From assembly GCA_017396005.1 (NCBI GenBank), contig JAFQNG010000055.1, positions 1 to 36,794 of the forward strand: DNA of 36,794 nucleotides. Reading direction: 5' to 3'. The DNA is from Desulfovibrio sp. Its GTDB lineage: Bacteria > Desulfobacterota > Desulfovibrionia > Desulfovibrionales > Desulfovibrionaceae. The translations under genes and the position numbers were made by a program. Below the pieces are notes generated by a model. The model saw only the letters and a program-made list of their open reading frames with translations, searched no databases and had not been told where the DNA came from. Positions within the stretch are counted from its first letter, which is position 1, and every line of letters begins with the position of its first letter. Positions 8,221-16,812 of this stretch are shown in pieces.

Positions 8221-9648
8221 ATGACCCGTCAGACAAACCAGCCCCGTGTACTCCTGCTCAGTGAAAGTGAAGCGCTTGCCGCTCTGGAACGGCGCTCCTT
8301 ACGTGAAGCAGGCGTTTCGCAATTGGAGATGGAGACCTCAGGCATCCGGGCGGCCCGCTCCCTGGCTGCACGGGCAGAACAGGGCAGAGACAAACTGCCG
8401 GATATCGTTGTCTGCGGGCAGAAATTGAGCGACATGGATGGAGAGCGCTTCTGCGCCATAGTGCGCCTGCACCCCCTGTTGCTGGCCCTGCCCGTCCTGC
8501 TGATCTTACCCAATGACGGTGAGGTGGAACAGCTGCGCACACTGGGCTGCGGGGCCAGTGCACTGCTGGCCCGCCCCTATGCTGTGCCGACGCTCCAGCA
8601 AAACCTGCAGATACTGTGTTCAGCACAGCCCGTCATGGCGCGACTGCGCCAGGCCGCACAGCAGGCCGACATAAAGGCTTTTGACGAAGCCCTCAAAACC
8701 TATGGCCTGCTGCTCAGGCCTGCGCATCAGCCTGCCGATTATTTCAATGTAGGTTTGCAATGCCTGGAAAAAGGCCGTTGGAACAATGCCATCGAGGCCT
8801 TCCGTCGTGCCCTGCGCGATGCACAGTTCAAGGGTGAAGCCGAGTTGGGCATAGCTTCAGCCTGGAAAGGCAAGGGGGATATGTCGCGCTATCAGGCCTG
8901 GCTGGCCCGTGCGGCTGAAACCTTTGTGCAGGCAAAACGCTGGCGGCGAGCCTGTTCTGCTTATGTGGCCCTGCGCAAACAGAACCCCGGGGTCAAAAAT
9001 CCCTTTCTGACAGAAGTAGGCCGCCTGTTACGGCAACAGCACTTTGATGCGGCGGCTCAGGTGCTTGCACGCTGCTTCGAGGTCACCCCCATGCAACAGG
9101 CCTGTGGCAAGGTAGCCAGAACCTGCCTCAAGGCAGATGATCCACTGGTCATGCTGCGCAGCCTGGAAGCCAGCCTGGGACGCGAGATGGGCAAAGAGGG
9201 CACCAGTCTGAGCGATGATATACGCTCCTGCCTGGACACACTGGCACGCGAACAGGAAAGCTACCGTCGGCAGACTGCTCTGGAACGCCAGCGCCAGCTG
9301 GCAAGACAGGCAGAAGGCCGCAGACAGGCAGACATGGAAGTACAGGCCAGCATGAGCAGCCAGCCAGCTATAGCTGCGCCTCTCAGCATGGTCGCCACTG
9401 ACGAAGAAACAAAAACAGACATACGGTCTGTCCGCACACGCAGCTCAGACTTCAAGGAGCCTGTTCCAGCCGCCCAGCAGGAGCAGTCCTTGGTGAATAA
9501 TCCTCCTCTGCTGGCCCCTCTGACCAAGGCTGAGGCAACAAGCGAACTCTTCAGCAGTCGCCCCGGGCTGAACGAATTGCTTTCTGTTATCAAGTGCACA
9601 TGGCAACTGCTGCGTCGCAATCAGCAGCAGGAACGCCGGGCAAAGTAA
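8221..9648 (+). CDS. Degenerate receiver-domain protein with TPR-like helical repeats
   Basis: Protein of 475 residues. Residues of about 4-125 follow the CheY-like receiver pattern, but key positions are changed. The acidic pair near the first strand reads SESE. The phospho-acceptor position in PDIVVCGQKLSDMDG is Gly instead of Asp. The conserved Lys-Pro near the end reads ARPY. Phosphorylation is therefore unlikely. Residues of about 140-300 look like TPR-type helical hairpins (NVGLQCLEKGRWNNAIEAFRRAL). The C-terminal third is Gln/Arg-rich and low in complexity. There is no DNA-binding domain, signal peptide or membrane segment. It is single, divergent from hflK and convergent with the MATE gene. 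The likely role is a protein-interaction scaffold; function unknown. Confidence 0.75.
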   Translation: MTRQTNQPRVLLLSESEALAALERRSLREAGVSQLEMETSGIRAARSLAARAEQGRDKLPDIVVCGQKLSDMDGERFCAIVRLHPLLLALPVLLILPNDGEVEQLRTLGCGASALLARPYAVPTLQQNLQILCSAQPVMARLRQAAQQADIKAFDEALKTYGLLLRPAHQPADYFNVGLQCLEKGRWNNAIEAFRRALRDAQFKGEAELGIASAWKGKGDMSRYQAWLARAAETFVQAKRWRRACSAYVALRKQNPGVKNPFLTEVGRLLRQQHFDAAAQVLARCFEVTPMQQACGKVARTCLKADDPLVMLRSLEASLGREMGKEGTSLSDDIRSCLDTLAREQESYRRQTALERQRQLARQAEGRRQADMEVQASMSSQPAIAAPLSMVATDEETKTDIRSVRTRSSDFKEPVPAAQQEQSLVNNPPLLAPLTKAEATSELFSSRPGLNELLSVIKCTWQLLRRNQQQERRAK

Positions 9649-9659
9649 GCCGCCGGGCG

Positions 9660-11081
9660 TTACCGGCGCACACGCCGCTCTATCTCTGCGCTGTCCAGAC
9701 TGTGTAAAAAACGTATGCGCGACAGATAGCAGACAGCGCCAAAACCCAGTGCAAGAATATAAGCCAGCCAGAAACCGGCCGGCCCCATGGCCGGGACAAT
9801 CCAGTCAGTACGGGCCAGCACATAGCCCACAGGCAGGCCAATGACCCAATAGGTCACAAAGCAGATAAGACCGATAATGCGTGTGTCATTGTAGCCACGC
9901 AATACGCCCAGACCAACGGTCTGAAAGCCGTCCACTACCTGATAGCATGCCATATAGAGCAGCAGATGGGCTGCCAGGGCAGTCACCTGGGTATCGTCAT
10001 TGTACAGGCCCACCCATTGATGACGAAAGGCGATCGTTACAGCAGCTATGGCCAAGGCAAAACACACACTCAGGCTCAGGGCAGTTCGTGCTGTCAAACG
10101 GGCCTGCATCACCTTGCGTGCACCCAGGCTGTGCCCCACCCGGATGGTAGCTGTCATGCCCAGGGCCAGAGGGAACATAAACATGACCGTACCAAGATTC
10201 ATGGCTATCTGATGGCCGGCCACTGCCACCGTGCCCAGAGGAGCCAGAAGAAGAGCCGTCAGCGCAAAGAGCGACACCTCAAAAAAGAGCGCCAGGGCTC
10301 CGGGAAAACCGATACGCAGAATACGCAGCACCAGCGGAACATCCAGGCAGGGCATGGACCTGTTCTTGCAAGGGGACGAGCCGGGCAGCATGAGCGGCAG
10401 AAACAGGGGATGCAGATCCCTGTAGGACGGATCTCGCCGTACATAGTAGAACATGGCAAGCGCCATGAACCAGTAACAGAGGGAGGTGGCAACACCACAT
10501 CCTACAGCGCCGAGAGCGGGCAGCCCCAGTTTGCCGTAGATGAGTACATAATTGCAGGGCACATTGAAGGCGAGCCCCAGGAGGCCGATGATCATGGCTG
10601 GCCGTGTGCGGGAAAAACCCTCCAGAAAACTGCGCAGATTTACAAAAAGCATGAAGCCAGGCAGGCCCCAAAGTATGGCCCTCAGATAGCCGCCTGCCAG
10701 ATGGGCCAGATGCGGCTCAAGGCCAAACATATCCATGTGCAGCGAAAGCGCATAGAACAGGGCCATGAGAACAAGGCTCAGGAAAAACGTCAACCAGAGC
10801 CCCTGTCGCAAAATATGCACTGCCCCTGCCCTGTCGCCAGCCCCTGCACACTGCGCAGTAAGAGGTGGCAGAGCAAACAGACAGCCCAGCCCCAGCAGCG
10901 AGACAGGCGCCCATATGGAACCGGCTACCGCTACGGCGGCCATATCCTCGGCACTGGCCCTCCCGGTCATGACGGTATCGACAAAATTCATGCCCACCTG
11001 AGAAAGCTGGGCTACAAAAATGGGCAGGCCCAGGCTGTAAAAATAGCGGGCCTCAAGGCGCGAAAGCAATACTCTGAACAT
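9660..11081 (-). CDS. MATE-family multidrug/metabolite efflux transporter
   Basis: Polytopic inner-membrane protein of 473 residues with about 12 hydrophobic segments, the length and topology of Na+- or H+-coupled MATE exporters (NorM/DinF group). The N-terminus GLPIFVAQLSQVGMNFVDTV matches the first MATE helix. The ATG at 11081 lies two bases after the mqnD stop, so the two genes are almost certainly cotranscribed. Whether it has any link to menaquinone synthesis is unknown. Confidence 0.88.
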   Translation of the reverse strand: MFRVLLSRLEARYFYSLGLPIFVAQLSQVGMNFVDTVMTGRASAEDMAAVAVAGSIWAPVSLLGLGCLFALPPLTAQCAGAGDRAGAVHILRQGLWLTFFLSLVLMALFYALSLHMDMFGLEPHLAHLAGGYLRAILWGLPGFMLFVNLRSFLEGFSRTRPAMIIGLLGLAFNVPCNYVLIYGKLGLPALGAVGCGVATSLCYWFMALAMFYYVRRDPSYRDLHPLFLPLMLPGSSPCKNRSMPCLDVPLVLRILRIGFPGALALFFEVSLFALTALLLAPLGTVAVAGHQIAMNLGTVMFMFPLALGMTATIRVGHSLGARKVMQARLTARTALSLSVCFALAIAAVTIAFRHQWVGLYNDDTQVTALAAHLLLYMACYQVVDGFQTVGLGVLRGYNDTRIIGLICFVTYWVIGLPVGYVLARTDWIVPAMGPAGFWLAYILALGFGAVCYLSRIRFLHSLDSAEIERRVRR

Positions 11082-11083
11082 GG

Positions 11084-11923
11084 TCAGGCGACAAAGAGAT
11101 CATGCGGCACAGTCCTGCCCGCCAGGGCGGCAGCACGCTCCGCCAGCAGGCGAACGGCGCTCCGCCCGCTCTCACCCAGGTCAAGGCTGTAGTCTGTGAC
11201 AAAAGTTTCAATATGGGCCCGGGTGACTGTTTCAGACATCTCCTGTGCATGAAGACGCACAAAAGCAGCGCTGGCGTCAGGATGTGCACGGGCATAACGC
11301 AGACTGTCTGCAATGGCCTGCTGCATGGCCCGGGCTGTTGCAGCCGGCAGGTTACGCCGTACTGCTATGGCCCCCAGAGGCAGAGGCATATGAAAGGACT
11401 CCTCCCACCACTGACCCAGGTCAAGCAGTCGGGTCAGACCAGCCTGCTCATAAGTGAAACGCCCTTCATGGATGATAACGCCCATATCTGCCCGCCCGGA
11501 CCGTACGGCCTCCATCACGTCACTGAACAGCATTTCAGTCCTTGGCCCATGAAAGCCACCATGCAGATCCAGAAGCAGATTGGCTGTAGTCATGCGGCCC
11601 GGTACAGCCACGCTCCCATGGCGCCATGCCGTTTCAGGCAGAGGTTCGCGAGCTACGACCAGAGGGCCACAGCCCCAGCCAAGGGCTGCTCCCGATGAAA
11701 GCAGAGCATAGCCCTGCATAAAGTATGGCAGCGCCCCCAGAGAGATCTTGGTCACATCCAGGCTGTTACGGCAGGCCATGGCATTGAGCTCTTCCACATC
11801 GGCAAAGTGCGGCTGCAGGGGTGCTGGCACAGGCACAAGGCCATGCAGCAGAGCATGAAAGATGAAGGTGTCATTGGGACAGGGCGAAAGCCCCAAGGAT
11901 AACGGACAATCTTGCAACGACAT
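11084..11923 (-). CDS. mqnD: 1,4-dihydroxy-6-naphthoate synthase MqnD
   Basis: Futalosine-pathway enzyme of 279 residues that converts cyclic dehypoxanthinyl futalosine to 1,4-dihydroxy-6-naphthoate. It has a periplasmic-binding-protein-like fold. The N-terminus LGLSPCPNDTFIFHAL and the mid-protein VIIHEGRFTYEQAGL are characteristic MqnD motifs. GGAGG precedes the ATG at 11923 by six bases. It is head-to-head with mqnE, with an 86-base gap that should hold both promoters. It leads a two-gene unit with the MATE exporter. Confidence 0.93.
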   Translation of the reverse strand: MSLQDCPLSLGLSPCPNDTFIFHALLHGLVPVPAPLQPHFADVEELNAMACRNSLDVTKISLGALPYFMQGYALLSSGAALGWGCGPLVVAREPLPETAWRHGSVAVPGRMTTANLLLDLHGGFHGPRTEMLFSDVMEAVRSGRADMGVIIHEGRFTYEQAGLTRLLDLGQWWEESFHMPLPLGAIAVRRNLPAATARAMQQAIADSLRYARAHPDASAAFVRLHAQEMSETVTRAHIETFVTDYSLDLGESGRSAVRLLAERAAALAGRTVPHDLFVA

Positions 11924-11934
11924 GATACCTCCAT

Positions 11935-11963
11935 TTGACAGGGCCGCCGGTGGGGCTTATTCC
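11935..11963 (+). promoter_or_regulatory. Candidate promoter for mqnE-mqnC-mqnA
   Basis: A perfect -35 TTGACA at 11935-11940, 17 bases, then TATTCC at 11958-11963 (3 of 6). It lies in the 86-base mqnD/mqnE divergent gap. The -35 begins 12 bases from the mqnD start codon, so polymerase here could also interfere with the divergent mqnD transcript. Confidence 0.5.
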
Positions 11964-12009
11964 TGTGCAGACAATTTACTTCGCAGCACAAAACAGGACA
12001 GGAACACAA

Positions 12010-13167
12010 ATGCCTGACTCCATGCCCAATGTCGCTCTGAATGCCGCATATTACGCGGCTCTGGGTCTTTCGTCCATCTATGAGAAAGTGCTGGCCGGTC
12101 AGCGCCTGAGTTATGATGACGGCCTGACCCTCTACCGCTGCCCGGACCCTACAGCCATAGGTGCCCTGGCCCATCACGTACGCGTGCGCCTGCATGGCGA
12201 CGCCGCCTTTTACGTGGTTAACCGACAAATTAATTATACCAACGTCTGTGTCAACGGTTGCACCTTCTGCGCCTTTCGTCGTGACGATGCCGATCAGCCC
12301 GGCGCTTTCTGCCTGAGCAAAGCAGATATTCTGGCCCGCCTTGAGGCAGCGCAGCAAGGCGCCCTGCATCTGGATGAGATGCATATGGTGGGCGGTTGCC
12401 ACCCTGGCCTTCGTCTTTCCTGGTTTGAAGATGTTTTGCGCAGCGTTCGTACTGCGTGGCCCGAACTGCCTCTCAAGGCCTTTACCCCGGTAGAAATAGC
12501 GCATTTCGCCAGTATGGAGGGTATCAGTACCCTGGAGGTACTCCAAAGACTCAAGGATGCAGGCCTGGTCATGATGCCCGGCGGTGGCGCAGAAATTTTT
12601 GATGAGGTGCTGCGCAAGGAGATTTGCCCGCACAAAGCCGATGCCGCAGCCTGGCTGCGTATTTCGGGCGAAGCTCACAGCCTCGGCCTCAGGACCAACT
12701 GTACCATGCTGTACGGCCATCTGGAGAGCCTCGAACACCGCGTGGATCATCTTTGCCGCCTGCGTGAGCAGCAGGATAAAAGCGGGGGCTTTACCTGTTT
12801 CATTCCTCTGCCCTTTCTTACAGAAAACAGTCGCCTCAAGCTGCCGGAAGATCGCCTCGGCCCACAGCGTGGGCTGGATCAGCTGCGAACTGTGGCTGTA
12901 GCGCGCCTGATGCTGGATAATATCCCGCACATCAAGGCCTACTGGATCATGATGCCGACCAAACTCGCCCAGACTGCCCTGTGGTACGGCGCAGACGACC
13001 TGGACGGCACCATTATTGAAGAGCATATCGGGCACATGGCGGGCTCGTCTTCAGCACAGGGCATGACCATTGCCGAGCTGGAACATATGATACGTCAGTC
13101 AGGCTTCAGGCCTGTCAGGCGCAATGCCGTCTTTGCCACCGTAGACGCTGCAGAGGAGGCTCTCTGA
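12010..13167 (+). CDS. mqnE: Aminofutalosine synthase MqnE (radical SAM)
   Basis: Radical-SAM enzyme that joins 3-(1-carboxyvinyloxy)benzoate to SAM to give aminofutalosine, the second step of the futalosine pathway. It has 385 residues from the ATG at 12010, chosen because AGGA lies six bases upstream; an earlier in-frame ATG at 11935 would overlap the promoter region. The CVNGCTFC motif places cluster cysteines at about 80, 84 and 87. MPGGGAEIFDE and the EEHIGHMAG segment are typical of the MqnE/CofH-like group. Its stop overlaps the mqnC start by one base (TGATG). Confidence 0.93.
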   Translation: MPDSMPNVALNAAYYAALGLSSIYEKVLAGQRLSYDDGLTLYRCPDPTAIGALAHHVRVRLHGDAAFYVVNRQINYTNVCVNGCTFCAFRRDDADQPGAFCLSKADILARLEAAQQGALHLDEMHMVGGCHPGLRLSWFEDVLRSVRTAWPELPLKAFTPVEIAHFASMEGISTLEVLQRLKDAGLVMMPGGGAEIFDEVLRKEICPHKADAAAWLRISGEAHSLGLRTNCTMLYGHLESLEHRVDHLCRLREQQDKSGGFTCFIPLPFLTENSRLKLPEDRLGPQRGLDQLRTVAVARLMLDNIPHIKAYWIMMPTKLAQTALWYGADDLDGTIIEEHIGHMAGSSSAQGMTIAELEHMIRQSGFRPVRRNAVFATVDAAEEAL

Positions 13168-14291
13168 TGCCCTTTGTACCTGCATACAGTACGTTCGACG
13201 CCACAAACGGCCAGGATGATATACAAAAGGCAGTACAGCAGGTCGCTCTGGGTCGGCGTATCGACCGTCAGACTGCCGAAACCCTGTACTACAAGGCCGA
13301 CCTGCATACTCTGGCCCGGCTGGCCCACAGCCTGCGCCTGCGTCTGCACCCTGAACCGGTGGTAACCTATGTGGGTGACCGCAATATCAACTATTCCAAT
13401 ATCTGCGTCTGTGCCTGCCGTTTCTGTGCTTTCTTTCGTACGCCTGAGAGCGGGGAAGGCTATATTATCAGCCGGGAAGAAATGAAACAGAAAATTGATG
13501 AAACCCTGCGCCTGGGGGGAACGCAGATCCTGCTCCAGGGTGGGCATCACCCGGACCTGCCGCTGGAATGGTATGAAGATCTCTTGCGATGGATGCGCAG
13601 CACATGGCCCGGCCTGCATATCCACGCCTTTTCACCCCCGGAGATCTTTTTCTGGTCCCGGAGCTTCAACCTTGCAGTCCCCGAAGTACTCCGTCGCCTG
13701 AAAGAAGCCGGACTGGACTCCATACCCGGAGGTGGTGCGGAAATTCTGCACAATGAGGTACGCAGACAGGTTTCACCCAATAAATGCTCTGCTGACCAGT
13801 GGCTTCAGGTTATGGAAGAAGCGCACAAACTGGGCATGCGTACCACTGCCACCATGATGTTCGGCCATGAAGAGGCGCCCGCGCACAGGCTAGATCACCT
13901 CTTTGCCATACGGGATCTGCAGGATCGTACCAGCGGTTTTACGGCATTCATACCCTGGACGTTCCAGCCTGCACATACGCGCATTGACTGCGCTCCGCTG
14001 CCTGCTCCGGCTTATCTGCGTCTTCTGGCCCTCTCCCGTCTGGTGCTGGACAATATAGCCAATATACAGGCATCCTGGGTGACCATGGGCCCTGAGGTGG
14101 CCCAACTGGCTCTTTACTACGGTGCCAATGATTTCGGCTCCCTGATGATCGAAGAAAATGTCGTGGCTGCTGCCGGTGTTTCCTATCGTCTCAGCCGCAA
14201 CGAAATCCACAGGATCATCCGGGCCGCCGGTTTTACCCCGGTGCAGCGTCTTATGGACTACAGGCCTGTTGAGCCCCAGCCTGAAGAATGA
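13167..14291 (+). CDS. mqnC: Cyclic dehypoxanthinyl futalosine synthase MqnC (radical SAM)
   Basis: Radical-SAM cyclase of 374 residues that converts dehypoxanthinyl futalosine to its cyclic form. The CVCACRFC motif gives cluster cysteines at about 80, 84 and 87. QGGHHPDLPLEWY, SIPGGGAEIL and the C-terminal EENVVAAAG segment are standard for MqnC. It is similar in layout to mqnE directly upstream, consistent with an ancient duplication within the family. Start ATG at 13167 overlaps the mqnE stop. The intervening MqnB-type nucleosidase is not encoded in this window. Confidence 0.94.
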   Translation: MPFVPAYSTFDATNGQDDIQKAVQQVALGRRIDRQTAETLYYKADLHTLARLAHSLRLRLHPEPVVTYVGDRNINYSNICVCACRFCAFFRTPESGEGYIISREEMKQKIDETLRLGGTQILLQGGHHPDLPLEWYEDLLRWMRSTWPGLHIHAFSPPEIFFWSRSFNLAVPEVLRRLKEAGLDSIPGGGAEILHNEVRRQVSPNKCSADQWLQVMEEAHKLGMRTTATMMFGHEEAPAHRLDHLFAIRDLQDRTSGFTAFIPWTFQPAHTRIDCAPLPAPAYLRLLALSRLVLDNIANIQASWVTMGPEVAQLALYYGANDFGSLMIEENVVAAAGVSYRLSRNEIHRIIRAAGFTPVQRLMDYRPVEPQPEE

Positions 14292-14351
14292 TGCCAGGCA
14301 GGGCAACAGGCAGCCACACCTGACGATATGCCATCCCGATAAGGAGATCCT

Positions 14352-15191
14352 GTGAAAGCCCAGCCCGTCCTGCGCATGGGGCGCATCAGTTATTTGAATG
14401 TATTGCCCATCTACCACCCTCTTGAAGCGGGTATACTGCCTCATGACTACGAACTGGTAGCAGCCCCCCCTGCCCTGCTCAACGAAATGATGCAACGGGG
14501 CGAGCTGCATGTCTCGTCCTGCTCCTGCTTCGAGTACGCCCGCAGCCCGGAGCGCTATTACCTCGTAGAAGATCTCTCCATCGGCTCACGCGGACCTGTC
14601 ATGAGTGTGCTTCTGCTCTCACGTCTGCCGCTGCGAGAACTGAACGGACACGAAATTTACATCAGCGGCGAAAGCCACACCTCCGTGGCGCTGCTGCGTC
14701 TGCTCATGCGCGAATATTACGGGCTTGAGGTACGCTATAGATCCGGGCGGGTATCCACGGCACTACGCTCAGACATGCCGCCTACGGCTTTTCTGGCCAT
14801 CGGCGATGAAGCCCTGCAACTGCGTGCACACCCGGACTATCCTTACAGACTGGACATGGCTGAAGCCTGGCGGGAATGGACAGGCCTGCCCTTCATCTTC
14901 GGCCTCTGGGTTGTCAGTCGTCAGGCAGCAGATCAGAAGATTTTCCCCTGTGACCCCGGCGAACTGTTACGGCAGGGACGTGACTGGGGCCTGAGCCATA
15001 TGGATGTGATCCTGGAGCTTACAGGGCACGGCTGCCCTCTCTCTCGGGAAGAACTGCGTACCTACTATCGTGACGGCCTGCTCTATACCCTGAGAGATGA
15101 TGAGCTGCGCGGGCTTGAAAGTTTCTATCAAAAGCTGGCGGCGGCAAAAATGATTGCCGCCGCCCCGCCTCTGGAATTTTACAGATTCTGA
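14352..15191 (+). CDS. mqnA: Chorismate dehydratase MqnA
   Basis: First enzyme of the futalosine pathway, 279 residues, dehydrating chorismate to 3-(1-carboxyvinyloxy)benzoate. Motifs include MGRISYLNVLPIYH near the N-terminus, VSSCSCFEYAR and the PFIFGLWVVSRQ strand. The start is GTG at 14352, five bases after AAGGAG. A 60-base gap separates it from mqnC, larger than the other joins of the operon but without a clear terminator. It converges on nhaC eight bases beyond its stop. Confidence 0.93.
   Translation: MKAQPVLRMGRISYLNVLPIYHPLEAGILPHDYELVAAPPALLNEMMQRGELHVSSCSCFEYARSPERYYLVEDLSIGSRGPVMSVLLLSRLPLRELNGHEIYISGESHTSVALLRLLMREYYGLEVRYRSGRVSTALRSDMPPTAFLAIGDEALQLRAHPDYPYRLDMAEAWREWTGLPFIFGLWVVSRQAADQKIFPCDPGELLRQGRDWGLSHMDVILELTGHGCPLSREELRTYYRDGLLYTLRDDELRGLESFYQKLAAAKMIAAAPPLEFYRF
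15137..15164. other. Perfect 11-bp hairpin within the end of mqnA
   Basis: GGCGGCGGCAA, a six-base loop, then TTGCCGCCGCC, inside the last codons of mqnA between the convergent mqnA and nhaC genes. No U-tract follows on either strand. It may stop transcription or RNA decay where the two operons collide, as no conventional terminator fits in the eight-base gap. Confidence 0.45.
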
Positions 15192-15199
15192 ACGTCAGT

Positions 15200-16795
15200 T
15201 CAGCTTCTGTATTCCTGAACCCTATTACGCGTCAAATAGAAGAAACTGGGAAGGAACAGCGCCAATGCCACTGCCAGTGCTGCCCAGGCACTCATGCTCC
15301 AGGCCCCGGTCACAATGCCCGCCCCCGAACACAGAGCCACAAAGAAAGCATAGGGTATCTGCGTTGCCACATGCTCCAGATGCGGACAGCCGGCACCCGC
15401 ACTGGACAAAATGGTAGTGTCTGAGATGGGGCTGCTGTGATCACCAAAAACTGCCCCTGACAGCACTGCGCCAACGGCAATGAGTGCACACTGCAGCACA
15501 TCTTCGCCGGTATAACCCATGCCTGAAGCAAGAGAGACAGCTGTCGGCAGTACAATGGGTATCATGATGCCGAAGGTGCCCCAGCTTGTGCCGGTTGCAA
15601 AGGCAATGCCGCCAGAAATAAAGAATACACAGAGCGGTAGTACCCAGAAAGGCAGTTCACTGCCCTTGAGCAGAGCATCGATCACCAGCGGCAAACCCAG
15701 GCCACCCTGGCTGAGAGGCTTGCTGATAACATGGCCGATGCTCCAGGCCAGAATGAGGATGATCAGGGCAGGCGTCATGGACTTGATGCCCTCTATGAAC
15801 GACTCCGATGCATCTCTGATGCTGAGCATACGTCGTGCCATGAAATACAGCCAGGTGACGCCAAGGGTAAAGACGATACCGTACAGAAGAGCCTTGGACG
15901 CATCCGCATTGCGGAAGCCGTCTACCAATGTCATACTCTCACCAGGCTTGATGCCAAGCCATGTGCTCAGGGGAAAAGCCACGATACACGCCACCAGCAG
16001 CACCAGCATGGGAAAAGCCATATCATACCAGGCTGCCCTGCTGTTACCTTCACCCTCGTCCAGCTGCCCGGGCGCCGGGCCATACTGCTCCTGATTACAG
16101 AACAGCCCCTGAGCAGCACGCCGCTCACTCACAGCCATGGGGCCAAAATCCCGCCCGGTGGCAGCTACAACAAAAACCATGAACAGAGCCAGCAGGGCAT
16201 AGACATTATACGGGATGAGCATGACAAAGAAACTCATCTCGCTCACACCAAGCTCACTGAAGCCGCTGGAAGCACGAATCTGCGAGATGACGGTCACAAC
16301 CCAGCTGGAAACAGGCGCAATTATACAGATGGGGGCAGCCGTAGAGTCCAGAATATAGGCCAGCTTGGCCCGCGACACACCACGGGTATCTGAAATGGGC
16401 TTCATGACCGAGCCCACAGCCAGAGAATTGAAATAATCATCGATAAAAATGAGCAGACCGCACAGCCAGGTAAAGAGCTGCGCACTGCGACGCCCCTTGA
16501 TGGCCCGTGCTGCCCACAGGCCAAAAGCCCGTGCAGACCCTGCGCGGGAAAGCAGCCCTACCAGACCGCCCAGCAGACCACAGAACAGCAAAATGCGGAT
16601 ATTCCAGGCATCTCCGGCCTTGTCTGCCATAAGGTCAGTCAGTTTTATGAACGCCGTCAGGGGGTCACCACCAGCGACAATCAACACGCCGGAGACTATA
16701 CCTAACGTGATGGAGACCAATACATCCTTGGTCAGCAGGGCCAGCACAATGGCCAGCACAGGAGGGATAAAAGCAAGAAAACCGGCATTGTCCAT
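15200..16795 (-). CDS. NhaC-family Na+/H+ antiporter
   Basis: Inner-membrane protein of 531 residues with about 11-12 hydrophobic segments. It matches the NhaC/ion-transporter layout: FIPPVLAIVLALLTKDV at the N-terminus, IFIDDYFNSLAVGSVM in the fourth to fifth helix region, and GTSWGTFGIMIPI and GDHSSPISDTT in the second half. It would exchange Na+ for H+ or a related organic ion. It is the last gene of telA-xpaC-nhaC, 17 bases after the xpaC-like stop. Substrate assignment within the family is uncertain. Confidence 0.87.
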   Translation of the reverse strand: MDNAGFLAFIPPVLAIVLALLTKDVLVSITLGIVSGVLIVAGGDPLTAFIKLTDLMADKAGDAWNIRILLFCGLLGGLVGLLSRAGSARAFGLWAARAIKGRRSAQLFTWLCGLLIFIDDYFNSLAVGSVMKPISDTRGVSRAKLAYILDSTAAPICIIAPVSSWVVTVISQIRASSGFSELGVSEMSFFVMLIPYNVYALLALFMVFVVAATGRDFGPMAVSERRAAQGLFCNQEQYGPAPGQLDEGEGNSRAAWYDMAFPMLVLLVACIVAFPLSTWLGIKPGESMTLVDGFRNADASKALLYGIVFTLGVTWLYFMARRMLSIRDASESFIEGIKSMTPALIILILAWSIGHVISKPLSQGGLGLPLVIDALLKGSELPFWVLPLCVFFISGGIAFATGTSWGTFGIMIPIVLPTAVSLASGMGYTGEDVLQCALIAVGAVLSGAVFGDHSSPISDTTILSSAGAGCPHLEHVATQIPYAFFVALCSGAGIVTGAWSMSAWAALAVALALFLPSFFYLTRNRVQEYRS

Positions 16796-16812
16796 AAATA
16801 TTCCTCGCAGCT

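Noticed and set aside
9966-11192. A 408-codon plus-strand reading frame opposite the MATE gene
   Set aside because: Its translation is rich in Gln, His, Lys and Gly with no recognisable domain, and it lies antisense to a clear membrane transporter; typical of a shadow frame in GC-rich DNA.
11752-13035. A 427-codon minus-strand frame across the mqnD/mqnE junction
   Set aside because: It is antisense to mqnE and its promoter region and has no family-like sequence; the opposite strand gives an intact radical-SAM enzyme.
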